Positions 51,525 to 60,270 of a stretch of 64,000 nt of DNA are shown piece by piece; positions within the stretch are counted from its first letter, which is position 1, and each line of letters begins with the position of its first letter. This DNA is from CAYXSX01 sp964493095. GTDB taxonomy: Bacteria; Pseudomonadota; Alphaproteobacteria; Micavibrionales; Micavibrionaceae. The DNA lies in the NCBI GenBank assembly GCA_964493095.1, contig CAZBNG010000003.1, forward strand, positions 8,647 through 72,646. The letters are read 5' to 3'. Made by a program: the position numbers and the translations under genes. The notes beneath the pieces are model-generated. The model ran no database searches. It worked only from the letters and a program-made list of their open reading frames with translations, and was not told where the DNA came from.

Positions 51525-51860
51525 CTATTCTTTTTCAGAGACATAAACCGGGCCATCCACAGAGGCGCGCAACACGGCTACATGCGTGTTATGGGCGGCC
51601 TGCTCTCCGCCTATGGCAAAGTCGTAATACATCCCTTCGGGGAAATAATGGTCGGAAGAAGTGGCCGTGACGGTTGCATCGCCAAAGGCGATATATACAG
51701 GCACGCTGGCATAGATGCTGATCACACGGGTTTCGGCATTAAAGGCCGTCGAATTTCGCGCAGAAGTCGCGGAGGCGCTTATCATATGGGCGCCGCCATC
51801 CTTCAGGCGCAGCGCCGGAATGGGGTTATCATTGGAATCCTGTGGCAAAATAGTAGGCAT
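51525..51860 (-). CDS. small hypothetical beta-rich protein
   Basis: 111 residues, no signal peptide or membrane segment, predicted all-beta. Begins MPTILPQDSNDNPIPALRL and contains repeated short hydrophobic strands (ETRVISIYASVPVYIAF, THVAVLRASVDGPVYV). A strong AAGGAGAG Shine-Dalgarno 9 bases upstream implies high expression. The texture resembles small phage or gene-transfer-agent accessory proteins, but no other phage gene is near, so this is a weak impression. It is isolated from the polysaccharide operon by a terminator and is convergent with recR (3-base gap). Confidence 0.72.
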   Translation of the reverse strand: MPTILPQDSNDNPIPALRLKDGGAHMISASATSARNSTAFNAETRVISIYASVPVYIAFGDATVTATSSDHYFPEGMYYDFAIGGEQAAHNTHVAVLRASVDGPVYVSEKE

Positions 51861-51889
51861 TTTTAAACTCTCCTTTTTTAGATTTAGAC

Positions 51890-51916
51890 AATAAAAAACC
51901 GCTTCACGGGAAGCGG
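51890..51916 (-). terminator. intrinsic terminator of the polysaccharide operon
   Basis: Minus-strand stem CCGCTT / AAGCGG with a 6-base loop, followed by six Ts, lying 78 bases after the stop of the 340-residue membrane protein and before the small beta-rich gene. Confidence 0.78.
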
Positions 51917-51993
51917 CAAAATCCGGACGGATTTCTGGTGTTGATGGCCCTAACTTATCACAAAAAATAGAAATGTCAAGAATTTATTCCTAG

Positions 51994-53016
51994 TTATATG
52001 CCCCAGCGCATTTTGTGCTCCCGATACCCCTTGCTGCCCGCGCCCACCCAGCAGGAAGCAACCACTGCCCAGCCGCATACCCAGAGCGCCATTTTAGACA
52101 GGCTGTACTCTATGAAAACATCGCACAGAACCATTGCTATCAGTGTTAATATACCTACGAACACAAACTCCTTCTGACCGGTGCGACGAAACAATCCCCG
52201 CAGCAAAACCAGCGCCGTCCAGAGCCCGGCACCATATAACAGCAGCGCCCCTATCCACCCCAGCCCGGCGATACGCATGGCGAAACTTGAAAATGGTGCC
52301 TCGGGAAGCACGCCAATATTTTGCATTACCGTCAGCCTGCCCCAGCCATAACCTGTTTTCAGATCATCAAGTCCCAGCGGAAAGGAAAATACAGGCGTTA
52401 AAATTCCCGCGTTAAAAAGCAGTGATAAACAAAAAAGCACGAATCCAACCCACACAATGACCGTCCTTTGTTCGCGTATGTAAGAAAAACTCATGCTCTG
52501 CCAAAAGGCGGCACCAACAATCATGATCTGGGCCCAGTTCATGAACACATCCTGCAAAGCAATGGTGAAGAACCCCGGATAACCGTTCCCCCTCTTTTCA
52601 AAAAACGCCGAGATATTATGTTGCAAATCGGTAAAAACGGGGAAATCCGGAAGCGTAAAACACAAATACGCCCCCCAGAGCATGTAAACAACAACCATCA
52701 AAATCAGAATGTAGCTCAGACTGTTTATCGCGCGCAGAGCCATAAAACCGTTATCCTTGTAATAAACGCCTTGCATGCTGCGAAGGATTTCCTGCGGCAA
52801 TTCCTCCCGGCGCTGTGTATTCGTCTGACGGCGAAAAAACCAGATAACCTCATAAAGCCATAAAAGCCGCAGAGCGGCGGCAAAACCCCACCCCAAAAGC
52901 AGGAGGCCTACCCCTTGTGGCGTAACGGGAAAGAAAACAAAATAAAGCGCCGTAACTAACAGCAGAATAATCAGATAAAACAAGCCTGTATGCTCCGTAT
53001 ATCCCCTGAAACTCAT
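51994..53016 (-). CDS. hypothetical polytopic membrane protein in polysaccharide operon
   Basis: 340-residue inner-membrane protein with about eight helices and no recognised family. Soluble loops include IWFFRRQTNTQRREELPQEI (about 58-77) and an outside segment with LPDFPVFTDLQHNISAFFEK and FPLGLDDLKTGYGWGRL. It overlaps the preceding 151-residue gene by 4 bases (ATGA) and follows the tyrosine autokinase, so a role in exopolysaccharide polymerisation or export is possible by context only. Basic C-terminal tail REHKMRWGI. Confidence 0.78.
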   Translation of the reverse strand: MSFRGYTEHTGLFYLIILLLVTALYFVFFPVTPQGVGLLLLGWGFAAALRLLWLYEVIWFFRRQTNTQRREELPQEILRSMQGVYYKDNGFMALRAINSLSYILILMVVVYMLWGAYLCFTLPDFPVFTDLQHNISAFFEKRGNGYPGFFTIALQDVFMNWAQIMIVGAAFWQSMSFSYIREQRTVIVWVGFVLFCLSLLFNAGILTPVFSFPLGLDDLKTGYGWGRLTVMQNIGVLPEAPFSSFAMRIAGLGWIGALLLYGAGLWTALVLLRGLFRRTGQKEFVFVGILTLIAMVLCDVFIEYSLSKMALWVCGWAVVASCWVGAGSKGYREHKMRWGI

Positions 53017-53468
53017 GGCGACACCTCTTGCGGCAATATGCGCTTTCCGGTTTCCAGTGCTTTAAACGTCCTGATCATCTGGCGTTTCCTGTTTATCTCC
53101 TGCCCTAGCGCAGGCTTTAACTGCGCCGCAATTGCCCTGGCTTCTTCCGTTCCGCCCGGCGTTTTTTCCTCCTGAAAAGAGAGCACATCCGCCATACGCA
53201 TCCATAAGATAGGCTCGTAAGGCGCCAGCGCCAGCGCATCCATCAGAGCTTCGTAAGCAACCCTTTGTGTATAACCGGTGTCGTTTTCAGAAGAAGCTGA
53301 ATTCTTATAACGAATCAAGGCCGTCAGACTAAGATCGGCGCTAACCTGCGCCCGATGCTGATAATCCTTAATGAAGGAAAGGTACAAACCGATAGCGAAA
53401 GACAGGGCCACAAAACCCAGCAATATAAGAAGACGCAGCGGCTGTATCGAACTGGTTGTCTTTTTCAC
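53013..53468 (-). CDS. hypothetical single-pass membrane protein with helical repeat domain
   Basis: 151 residues: a basic N-terminus, one membrane helix (about 12-32), then a helical, Ala/Glu-rich periplasmic part. YEALMDALALAPYEPILWMR has the A-x-x-L-x-L-x-P-x-x-P spacing of a TPR helix pair. No family assigned. It lies 27 bases after the tyrosine autokinase and is translationally coupled to the polytopic protein, suggesting the two act together as a complex. Confidence 0.75.
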   Translation of the reverse strand: MKKTTSSIQPLRLLILLGFVALSFAIGLYLSFIKDYQHRAQVSADLSLTALIRYKNSASSENDTGYTQRVAYEALMDALALAPYEPILWMRMADVLSFQEEKTPGGTEEARAIAAQLKPALGQEINRKRQMIRTFKALETGKRILPQEVSP

Positions 53469-53495
53469 TCAAATGCCCCGCCGGAAGCCGGAATA

Positions 53496-55772
53496 TCAGT
53501 CGGCGTAATATTCCTTGTAGCGACCGTAATAGTAAACCGTATCGCCGTAACCGTATTTCACATGGCGCTCCACATCAACACCTGTCAGCACGAAAGACAG
53601 GGAATCGCAGTTCATATCGCGGAATTGCTTTACCCCGCCCTCCACCACCTCACGTGGCGTCTTGTCCCATGCCACAACGTACAGCGTATGATCGGAAAGT
53701 CTGGATAAAACCCTGGCGTCTGAAACGGCAAGGCAGGCTGGTGAATCGAGAATAATCAGGTCGTACGCCTCGCCAAGGGATTCAACCAGCCGCTCCATGC
53801 GGCGCGAGCTTATAAGATCCAGCGCGCTGTTGGTAACGGAGCGCCCGTAAATAATATGAAGCCCGGAAGGATCGTCCCTTTGCACAACCTCTTCCAGCGT
53901 ATTTTTTCCGCTCAGATATTCGACAAGAGAGACCTTGTTTTGCATGCCGATCGTCCTGTGTACATTGGGTCGGCGTAAATCGCAGTCAATCAGGATAACC
54001 TTTTCCCCCGACTTGGCGGCAAGGCGCGCCATCCATGTTGAGAGCGTCGTTTTTCCCTCCCCCGGAAACGAGGATGTAACGGTAATGATCTTAGGTTTTT
54101 GCGCATCTTTCTGCGCCCTCAAATTTAAAACCGTACGCAGCGTACGTACGGATTCCGCGATCACCGAGGAGGGCTTGGAAAGAACATAATCGGCAACGTC
54201 TTTTGGCTTGGCCAGATTGCTGCGCGGGATAAGGGCGAAACATGGAAACCCGAGGGCAGATTCAAGCTGCCCGGCACTGCGGAAACTATTATCCAGTTTC
54301 TCAAGCAACAGGCACACCGCCAACCCGACAAACAAGGAAACCAGCGCGCTCAGGCTCAGCACGAGTATCTTGTTGGGAAAAGACGGGAACTGGGGAATAA
54401 CGGCATAGGAAATGACCTTGGCCTGCGCATCCTGCAGGTCCTCCTGCTTGTCGGAACGCTTGTACGTGGCAAGGAAAGTGTCATAAAGAAGGCGGTTTGA
54501 TTCCGCCTCCCGCACCAACTCACGCAGCTTAATCATCGCCTCGTTTTCCTCGTGCTGAACGCCTTCAATTTCACTCAGGCTCTTTTCAAGCGATGAAACG
54601 CGGGCATGTGCCACGGAAAGCTCGTTTTCAATGCCGTCGATGATTTTATCCATTTCATCGCGGATATTCTGGTTCAGGTCGGCAAGTTCCTTACGGCGCT
54701 TGATCATCTCGGGATGGCGCGGACCGTAGCGCGCGGAAAGGTCGGACATCTCCACCAAAAGCCTTGATTTATCATGCTTTAGGCGCTGGATCAGGCTGGA
54801 ATTAATCACTTCCGCCGCCGCCTCAATACCGCCCGGTTTACTGGCGATATTGCGGACTTGCTCCAGCCGTGCTTCGGCCTCCGCTTTTTGCACCTTTGCC
54901 AGTACAAGCTGCGCATTGATCTGGGAGACCTGCTCTGCCGAAACAATATCTTTCGTCCCTTCACTAAGGTTATGGGCCGCCTTGTATTCCTGCACGGCGG
55001 CTTCTGATTCCCTTACCTGTTTACGCAGGGTGGAAAGGCGGCTGTCCAGCCAGTCCGCCAGCCGTTTGGAAGATCTGAATTTCTCCTCCAGCCGCTGCTC
55101 GATGTAAATATCGGCAATCGCATTGGCGATCAACGCGGCCTTGCCGGGATCGTAAGAAGAAAACTCCACCTGTATCACCCGCGACCCCGGGATGGAACGC
55201 ACACGCAGTTTTTCAAGGAAATTGGTGATCACAAGGTTCGTTTCGGTCTCGGTGATATTGGCCGGAAGAGCACTCAGCTCGGATTTATAGATATTCAAAC
55301 GTTTAAACGACTGCTCGTGCGAAAGACTCTGGGCGCTTTCCATCTGGCGCAGGTTCGGGTTGAATTCAGGATCGGAAAGCAAATCCAGCCGCTCGACAAC
55401 AAGCCGCGCCAGTGAGCGGGAACGGACGACCTCAAGCTCACTAAGAATCATCGAGCTATCGGCATTAAAAAACGTGGTAAGGGATTTCATATCCTCGCCC
55501 AGTGCCTGCGAGGGTTTATCCTCCTCGATCAGGAAGGATGCACGGGCGCTGTAGCGCGGCGGCACAAGGTTCACGATCACCGCCGCCAGAAACAGCCCCA
55601 GAAGCAAAATAGCAGCCACCATCACCTTACGCCGCCACAGCATGAGAAAAAGATGGCGCAGATCCATATCGCCGGGTTCTCCTACGCGCCCGCCGTCTTG
55701 ACCATTAATTCCATTAAGGCGAGATTTCACCGAGCCCTGAGCATTTTGAGTATAGGAAGCCGTTTCCGTCAT
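53496..55772 (-). CDS. polysaccharide chain-length regulator and tyrosine autokinase (Wzc/ExoP type)
   Basis: 758-residue inner-membrane protein that controls polymer length and export. N-terminal Wzz domain: first helix about 52-72, periplasmic coiled coil (about 200-430, RLADWLDSRLSTLRKQVRES), second helix about 455. Cytoplasmic BY-kinase domain: Walker A SSFPGEGKTTLSTW, Walker A' VILIDCDLRRPNVH, Walker B LIILDSPA. C-terminal tyrosine cluster YGYGDTVYYYGRYKEYYAD is the autophosphorylation site. It follows the Wza-like export gene by 16 bases. Confidence 0.95.
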   Translation of the reverse strand: MTETASYTQNAQGSVKSRLNGINGQDGGRVGEPGDMDLRHLFLMLWRRKVMVAAILLLGLFLAAVIVNLVPPRYSARASFLIEEDKPSQALGEDMKSLTTFFNADSSMILSELEVVRSRSLARLVVERLDLLSDPEFNPNLRQMESAQSLSHEQSFKRLNIYKSELSALPANITETETNLVITNFLEKLRVRSIPGSRVIQVEFSSYDPGKAALIANAIADIYIEQRLEEKFRSSKRLADWLDSRLSTLRKQVRESEAAVQEYKAAHNLSEGTKDIVSAEQVSQINAQLVLAKVQKAEAEARLEQVRNIASKPGGIEAAAEVINSSLIQRLKHDKSRLLVEMSDLSARYGPRHPEMIKRRKELADLNQNIRDEMDKIIDGIENELSVAHARVSSLEKSLSEIEGVQHEENEAMIKLRELVREAESNRLLYDTFLATYKRSDKQEDLQDAQAKVISYAVIPQFPSFPNKILVLSLSALVSLFVGLAVCLLLEKLDNSFRSAGQLESALGFPCFALIPRSNLAKPKDVADYVLSKPSSVIAESVRTLRTVLNLRAQKDAQKPKIITVTSSFPGEGKTTLSTWMARLAAKSGEKVILIDCDLRRPNVHRTIGMQNKVSLVEYLSGKNTLEEVVQRDDPSGLHIIYGRSVTNSALDLISSRRMERLVESLGEAYDLIILDSPACLAVSDARVLSRLSDHTLYVVAWDKTPREVVEGGVKQFRDMNCDSLSFVLTGVDVERHVKYGYGDTVYYYGRYKEYYAD

Positions 55773-55788
55773 GATTTGGCCTTATTCT

Positions 55789-56400
55789 TCAAAAAAAACG
55801 CTCCCTCACGACAATAATATCTCCGGGCCGCGCCGGGCTTTCCATCTTAACTGCCTGCATATCCTTTTCATTGCGTCCCTGTTCCCGGTCTTGCTTACGC
55901 AGAACATCAGCTTTTTCTCGATCAGCGCGATAGGTAAAACCGCCTGCCATCGCCACCGCCTCCAGTATATTCATATTAGCGACATAATCGTAACTGCCCG
56001 GCTGTTTAACCTCACCCAGAATATAAAACGGCCTGTGAGATTCTATTTCCATCGCCACGTCGGGAGCAACGAGGAACCCGTCTTTAAGTCGCGATTTTAT
56101 AAGAGATTGTAATGCCGGAAGGTCCAGCCCGGCTGCCTTGATTTCGCCGATCAGTGGAAAGGAAATCAGACCATCGCCAGACACGCTGTATATCCCGGAA
56201 AGCTCTTCCTCTCCATAGACAACGATTTTGACTTTATCGCCGGACCCCAGACGGTAACCCTCTTCCTGCGCTGCCAGTTCCTTTTGTGCCTGAATCACGG
56301 AAAGCTCTTCATTTGCCAAAACAGGCCGCACACTCGCTCCCACACTAATCAGCACCAGTATGGCTAGAAATGCATTGGTAAAACTGCGCAACTTGTCCAT
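55789..56400 (-). CDS. polysaccharide export protein (Wza-like, SLBB domain)
   Basis: 203 residues. Signal peptide about 1-29 ending RPVLA; then the Poly_export domain (YRLGSGDKVKIVVYGEEELS, SVSGDGLISFPLIGEI) and one SLBB domain (FYILGEVKQPGSYDYV, MNILEAVAMAGGFTYRADRE). There is no lipobox and only a single SLBB, so it is the short periplasmic form rather than the full Wza outer-membrane channel. First gene of the operon with the autokinase and two unknown membrane proteins; glycosyltransferases are absent from this locus. Confidence 0.93.
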   Translation of the reverse strand: MDKLRSFTNAFLAILVLISVGASVRPVLANEELSVIQAQKELAAQEEGYRLGSGDKVKIVVYGEEELSGIYSVSGDGLISFPLIGEIKAAGLDLPALQSLIKSRLKDGFLVAPDVAMEIESHRPFYILGEVKQPGSYDYVANMNILEAVAMAGGFTYRADREKADVLRKQDREQGRNEKDMQAVKMESPARPGDIIVVRERFF

Positions 56401-56533
56401 CGAACCGGAACCAGGAAAACACTAGGAAATAAAACGGCAAATACCGGAAAGCAGCAGATAAATTGTAGAAGCTAGCCAAGCCTTTCACAACACAAGATTG
56501 TATACAAACCCGCTTTACCACGGGATAAAAAAC

Positions 56534-57388
56534 CTATTCCTGATGATCGATACGCGACGTGCCGGGAGAGAATGTGTTTTTTACCAGGTTAACCCCGGAA
56601 GGCACCGCAACCAGAGAAACGGTGATTTCCACGCTATAGCCTCCCGAGGAGGTAATATGGCCGCACCCGGCAAGCGCTTTTGTAAAACGCTCCGCAGCCT
56701 CCTTGGCGGCGTCGGCAGGGGGCACCCCGGCAAGCGGTCCCTGGAGAAGAAGCGCATATTCGTACTTGGCCGTCTGGCCGATAATATCGCTGCGCCTGCG
56801 CATTTTCACCAGTTGCTGAGAAAGCATCGCTACCGCGTAATCGGCGGCATAGGCCCCGTCCATCTCAAAAATCTCGCGATAATTGTTAATGGATATAAAC
56901 AGGGTGTAGGTCTGTTCGCCGTAACGATTGGCACAATCAGCGACAGAAAGAAAAAGCTGGTTAAATGCGGATTTGGCTATCACTCCGCCCGCACTGGGGA
57001 AATCTTCCTTGTCATCGCCAATGCGCTGGAGCAAGGAGCGAAGCAGGATTGCGGCTTCAATACTTTTATTTAAAGCGGCCTGATCAACCGGTTTGGGCAG
57101 GAAATTATTAGCCCCCAACTGCAGCGCCTGTTCTTCACTCATATCTTCGCCCATAAGCTGGACGTAAATATAATGGCCGGCATTCCGGCGAATATCCCGA
57201 ATCAACTGCTGAACATCCTGCCCGGCTTCAAGGCCTAACAACAGGATATCGAAATCCCTGCCCCGCAAAGCAAAGACTGTCTCATCGCTCATTGGCTCCA
57301 CAATGACATTGTGGCCCTGCGATTCCAGCATATTCCGTAAAGATGCCGCTACGGTCTCATCATGATCAATAACCAGGATTTTTTGCAT
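56534..57388 (-). CDS. receiver-GGDEF protein with both catalytic motifs degenerate
   Basis: 284 residues. The N-terminal receiver domain (1-115) keeps Asp8/Asp10 region VIDHDETV and Lys99 in LPKPVD, but the phosphoacceptor position in FDILLLGLEAG is Gly52 instead of Asp. The C-terminal GGDEF domain (about 130-280; TLFISINNYREIFEMDGAYA, RRRSDIIGQ) has AKYEY (207-211) where active diguanylate cyclases have GGDEF, and no I-site is evident. It should therefore neither be phosphorylated nor make cyclic di-GMP, but could bind a nucleotide or a partner. It lies next to the polysaccharide operon on the same strand (133 bases). Confidence 0.88.
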   Translation of the reverse strand: MQKILVIDHDETVAASLRNMLESQGHNVIVEPMSDETVFALRGRDFDILLLGLEAGQDVQQLIRDIRRNAGHYIYVQLMGEDMSEEQALQLGANNFLPKPVDQAALNKSIEAAILLRSLLQRIGDDKEDFPSAGGVIAKSAFNQLFLSVADCANRYGEQTYTLFISINNYREIFEMDGAYAADYAVAMLSQQLVKMRRRSDIIGQTAKYEYALLLQGPLAGVPPADAAKEAAERFTKALAGCGHITSSGGYSVEITVSLVAVPSGVNLVKNTFSPGTSRIDHQE

Positions 57389-57566
57389 ATTTCAGGATAC
57401 AGTTGGTTAAATCAGGGTTTCTTATAAATATGATCATCAAAAACCATGTAAAAGAAAAGCACAAAATAAAGAAAATCGCTTTGCCCCTCTTGAGACGTTT
57501 GACAATCCATCACGACTGATATACTGATCTTCCTGCATTTGTGATCGCCACCCGGCGATACTATGT

Positions 57567-57653
57567 GCCCAGGTGGCGGAATTGGTAGACGCGCTAGCTT
57601 CAGGTGCTAGTTCTCGCAAGGGAGTGAAGGTTCGAGTCCTTTCCTGGGCACCA
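57567..57653 (+). tRNA. tRNA-Leu (anticodon CAG)
   Basis: 87 bases including the encoded CCA (57651-57653). Acceptor stem GCCCAGG / CCTGGGC with discriminator A, D-arm GGCGGAATTGGTAGAC typical of leucine tRNAs, anticodon stem CTAGC / GCTAG around TTCAGGT with CAG at 57601-57603, a long class II variable arm (TTCTCGCAAGGGAGTGA) and the T-loop GTTCGAGTCC. It decodes CUG. No cluster of other tRNAs, and no integrated element next to it. Confidence 0.97.
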
Positions 57654-57912
57654 TTTTAAAATTCCATCGTGATATAGTTATAACCCGGCCAAGTCTTTGA
57701 GTTAATGCGAAATACGGGCTATATTCCCTTTACAGCCAGCTATAAAAGCTGATAAACATAAGCCTTTGGAAAATGGCTGTTTTCAGGGCATATTTCAAAA
57801 ACAAAGGTGTTGCGGCCCGCATGTTTTACGGCCCAAAACCTCTTAAGAGAAAATCTGGCGAGGATTTATTTTGAAACCCCATATCTCATTGATATGAAAG
57901 AAAAATTAAAAG

Positions 57913-58524
57913 ATGACAATTACACTGCACCAAGGCGATCTGCCTGACAATCTCGATTTAGGCTCCAGTGTCGCCGTTGATACGGAAACCATGGGCCTTA
58001 ACCCTCAGCGCGACCGTCTCTGTGTTATCCAGCTTTCTGCCGGAGACGGCAGCGCGCATATCGTGCAGTTTACGCAAGGCGCTTACAACGCACCTAATCT
58101 GAAAGCCCTGCTTTCCAATCAAAACATCCTAAAGATTTATCACTTTGCACGCTTTGATGTGGCGGTAATTAAAAAATACCTCGGCGTGGGAAGCACGCCT
58201 CTTTATTGTACACGTACAGCTTCCAAGTTGGCGCGTACATACACCGACAGGCACGGCCTGCGCGACCTTTGCCGCGAACTGCTCGATATAGATCTGAACA
58301 AACAGCAGCAATCCTCAAACTGGGGAGCCACGCAGCTTTCCGGGGACCAGCTTAAATACGCCGCCAATGACGTGCTTTACCTTCACCAGCTTAAAGAAAA
58401 GCTGGATGTGATGCTCGATGCGGTCGGCCGCAGGGAACTGGCACAAAAATGTTTTGAATTCCTGCCTGTACGTGCAGATCTGGACCTTGAGGGATGGCCG
58501 GACATCGATATTTTCGAACATTAG
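57913..58524 (+). CDS. rnd: ribonuclease D (short form)
   Basis: 203-residue DEDDy 3-prime exonuclease consisting of the catalytic domain only, without HRDC domains. Motifs: Exo I VAVDTETMGLNPQRDRL, Exo II YHFARFDVAVIKKYL and Exo III YAANDVLYLHQLKEKL with the Tyr/Asp pair. Such short RNase D forms are usual in alphaproteobacteria and process tRNA 3-prime ends; here the gene is 259 bases downstream of tRNA-Leu. It precedes kdsD by 13 bases, the start of the LPS operon. Confidence 0.93.
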   Translation: MTITLHQGDLPDNLDLGSSVAVDTETMGLNPQRDRLCVIQLSAGDGSAHIVQFTQGAYNAPNLKALLSNQNILKIYHFARFDVAVIKKYLGVGSTPLYCTRTASKLARTYTDRHGLRDLCRELLDIDLNKQQQSSNWGATQLSGDQLKYAANDVLYLHQLKEKLDVMLDAVGRRELAQKCFEFLPVRADLDLEGWPDIDIFEH

Positions 58525-58537
58525 GATTAACTACCCC

Positions 58538-59554
58538 ATGAACGCGAAAACCAGCACCGCAAGAACTCAGAGCACAGACAGCGATATTGCTATCGCGCGG
58601 CGGGTGCTCGACCTGGAGACGGAGGCATTGTCCCAGCTTTCTAACGGCATCAACGACCGTTTTTCCGCAGCGGTCGAAGCAATTGATTCCATGAAAAACG
58701 CACCTTCCCATGCTGGCCGCCTGATCGTGGCGGGGATTGGCAAGAGCGGACATGTGGCGCGGAAAATTGCCGCCACCACGGCCTCCACCGGCACACCATC
58801 CTATTTCGTGCATCCGGGTGAAGCCAGCCACGGCGATCTTGGCATGATCACGGAAAACGACGTGGTGCTAATGCTCTCCAATTCAGGCGAGAATGCCGAG
58901 CTGACCGACCTTATTCACTATACGCGCCGCTTTAAAATCACCCTCATTGCCATTACCAGCAAGGAAGAAAGCACTCTTGGCAAATATGCGGATATAGCCC
59001 TCATTCTTCCCCCTGTCCCCGAAGCCTGCCCCAACGGCATGGCGCCGACCACTTCAACGACCATGATGCTGGCGCTGGGCGATGCGCTGGCGGTCGCACT
59101 ACTTGAGCGCATGGGTTTGACCAAGGAGCAGTACAAGGTCTTCCATCCCGGCGGAAAGCTGGGGCAGCGCCTGATGCGGGTTTCCGAGCTCATGGTGAAA
59201 TATGACGACCTGCCGCTGGTTGCCGAAAATGCGAAAATGGATGAAGCCATTCTGGTTCTGTCTTCCAAAAATCTTGGCTCGGTTATTGTGAAAAACGGGG
59301 AGGGAAACCTGGCGGGAATTATTACCGATGGTGACCTGAAACGCCATATGGCCGCCGATCTTTTGCAAAAATCCGTAACGGAAGTCATGACCAGAAACCC
59401 GCAAACAATCAATTCCGGCGCTCTGGCCGTGGAAGCGATGGAGGTCATGACCCATACGAAAGGCCGCTACCTGACCAGCCTTATCGTGATGGATGAAGGA
59501 AAATTGAAAGGGATGATCCGTTTGCAGGATTGTCTGCAGGCGGGGATTGCCTGA
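58538..59554 (+). CDS. kdsD: arabinose-5-phosphate isomerase (KdsD/KpsF)
   Basis: Makes D-arabinose 5-phosphate for the KDO sugar of lipopolysaccharide. 338 residues from ATG 58538; longer in-frame starts inside rnd are rejected. N-terminal SIS domain (about 35-190) with IVAGIGKSGHVARKIAATTAS, HPGEASHGDLGM and LSNSGENAELTDLI; two C-terminal CBS domains (about 210-330; LSSKNLGSVIVKNGEGNLAG, VMTRNPQTI). Cytoplasmic. First of the LPS-transport genes in this cluster. Confidence 0.95.
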   Translation: MNAKTSTARTQSTDSDIAIARRVLDLETEALSQLSNGINDRFSAAVEAIDSMKNAPSHAGRLIVAGIGKSGHVARKIAATTASTGTPSYFVHPGEASHGDLGMITENDVVLMLSNSGENAELTDLIHYTRRFKITLIAITSKEESTLGKYADIALILPPVPEACPNGMAPTTSTTMMLALGDALAVALLERMGLTKEQYKVFHPGGKLGQRLMRVSELMVKYDDLPLVAENAKMDEAILVLSSKNLGSVIVKNGEGNLAGIITDGDLKRHMAADLLQKSVTEVMTRNPQTINSGALAVEAMEVMTHTKGRYLTSLIVMDEGKLKGMIRLQDCLQAGIA

Positions 59555-59572
59555 TAAGGCAAACCGGTTGTA

Positions 59573-60268
59573 ATGAACGACGAAGAAAAAAAGCCCGAAC
59601 CGAGTGCAGAAGAGCGGCTGACAAGGCTTGGTCGCGTCGGCTCTGCACAAATACGCTCAGGAAGCCACGCACCTTCGCGTTTCATCCGGATTATGCGCAC
59701 GGTCCTACCGTTGGTTGCCCTTGCAATTATTGCCGTGGTTTTCGCATGGACCAGCAAAAACGACGATTTTACAGCGCCCGCCAGACAACAGGAAGAACAG
59801 GAACAAACCATTGGGAAAAATGAACTGGTTAATCCTCGTTTTGAAAGTGTGGATCAAAAACAGCAGCCTTTCACCATTACCGCCGAGCGTGCAGTCCAGG
59901 GCACAGATGACGAAGGCATGCTGATCCTTGAAAAACCTATAGGCGACATCCTGCTTAACGACGGCGCCTGGCTTGCTATCAAGGCCAATCAGGGCGCTTA
60001 CAAAGAAGAGACGCAAAAACTGCTGCTTAACGGAAATGTGCGCCTTTTTCATGATACGGGCTACAGCATGGAAACCGAAAAACTATATGTGGACCTTAAA
60101 AATTCCACTGCTATGTCGGATGTCGATGTCTACATACAGGGTCCCGCCGGCACGCTGAACGCCAAGGGGTTGCAGGGAGACAATCAAAGCGGAAATCTTG
60201 TTTTCACCGGCCCCGCGCTAATGGTGCTGTATGACGCGGGCAATATGAACCTGGAAAGGCTGAGATAA
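59573..60268 (+). CDS. lptC: LPS transport protein LptC
   Basis: 231-residue bitopic protein linking LptB2FG to LptA. A polar N-terminus (about 1-38) precedes one helix (VLPLVALAIIAVVFAWTS, about 43-60), then a periplasmic jellyroll with QPFTITAERAVQG and NGNVRLFHDTGYSMETEKLY, the repeated beta motif shared with LptA. Ends 2 bases before lptA. Confidence 0.92.
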   Translation: MNDEEKKPEPSAEERLTRLGRVGSAQIRSGSHAPSRFIRIMRTVLPLVALAIIAVVFAWTSKNDDFTAPARQQEEQEQTIGKNELVNPRFESVDQKQQPFTITAERAVQGTDDEGMLILEKPIGDILLNDGAWLAIKANQGAYKEETQKLLLNGNVRLFHDTGYSMETEKLYVDLKNSTAMSDVDVYIQGPAGTLNAKGLQGDNQSGNLVFTGPALMVLYDAGNMNLERLR

Positions 60269-60270
60269 TC

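Noticed and set aside
57437..57619. Minus-strand frame of 60 codons overlapping tRNA-Leu
   Set aside because: Part of it is the tRNA in reverse complement; no ribosome binding site and no conserved features.
57654..57912. Small RNA between tRNA-Leu and rnd
   Set aside because: The 259 bases contain no clear hairpin with a T-tract, promoter pair or open frame; nothing supports an RNA gene.
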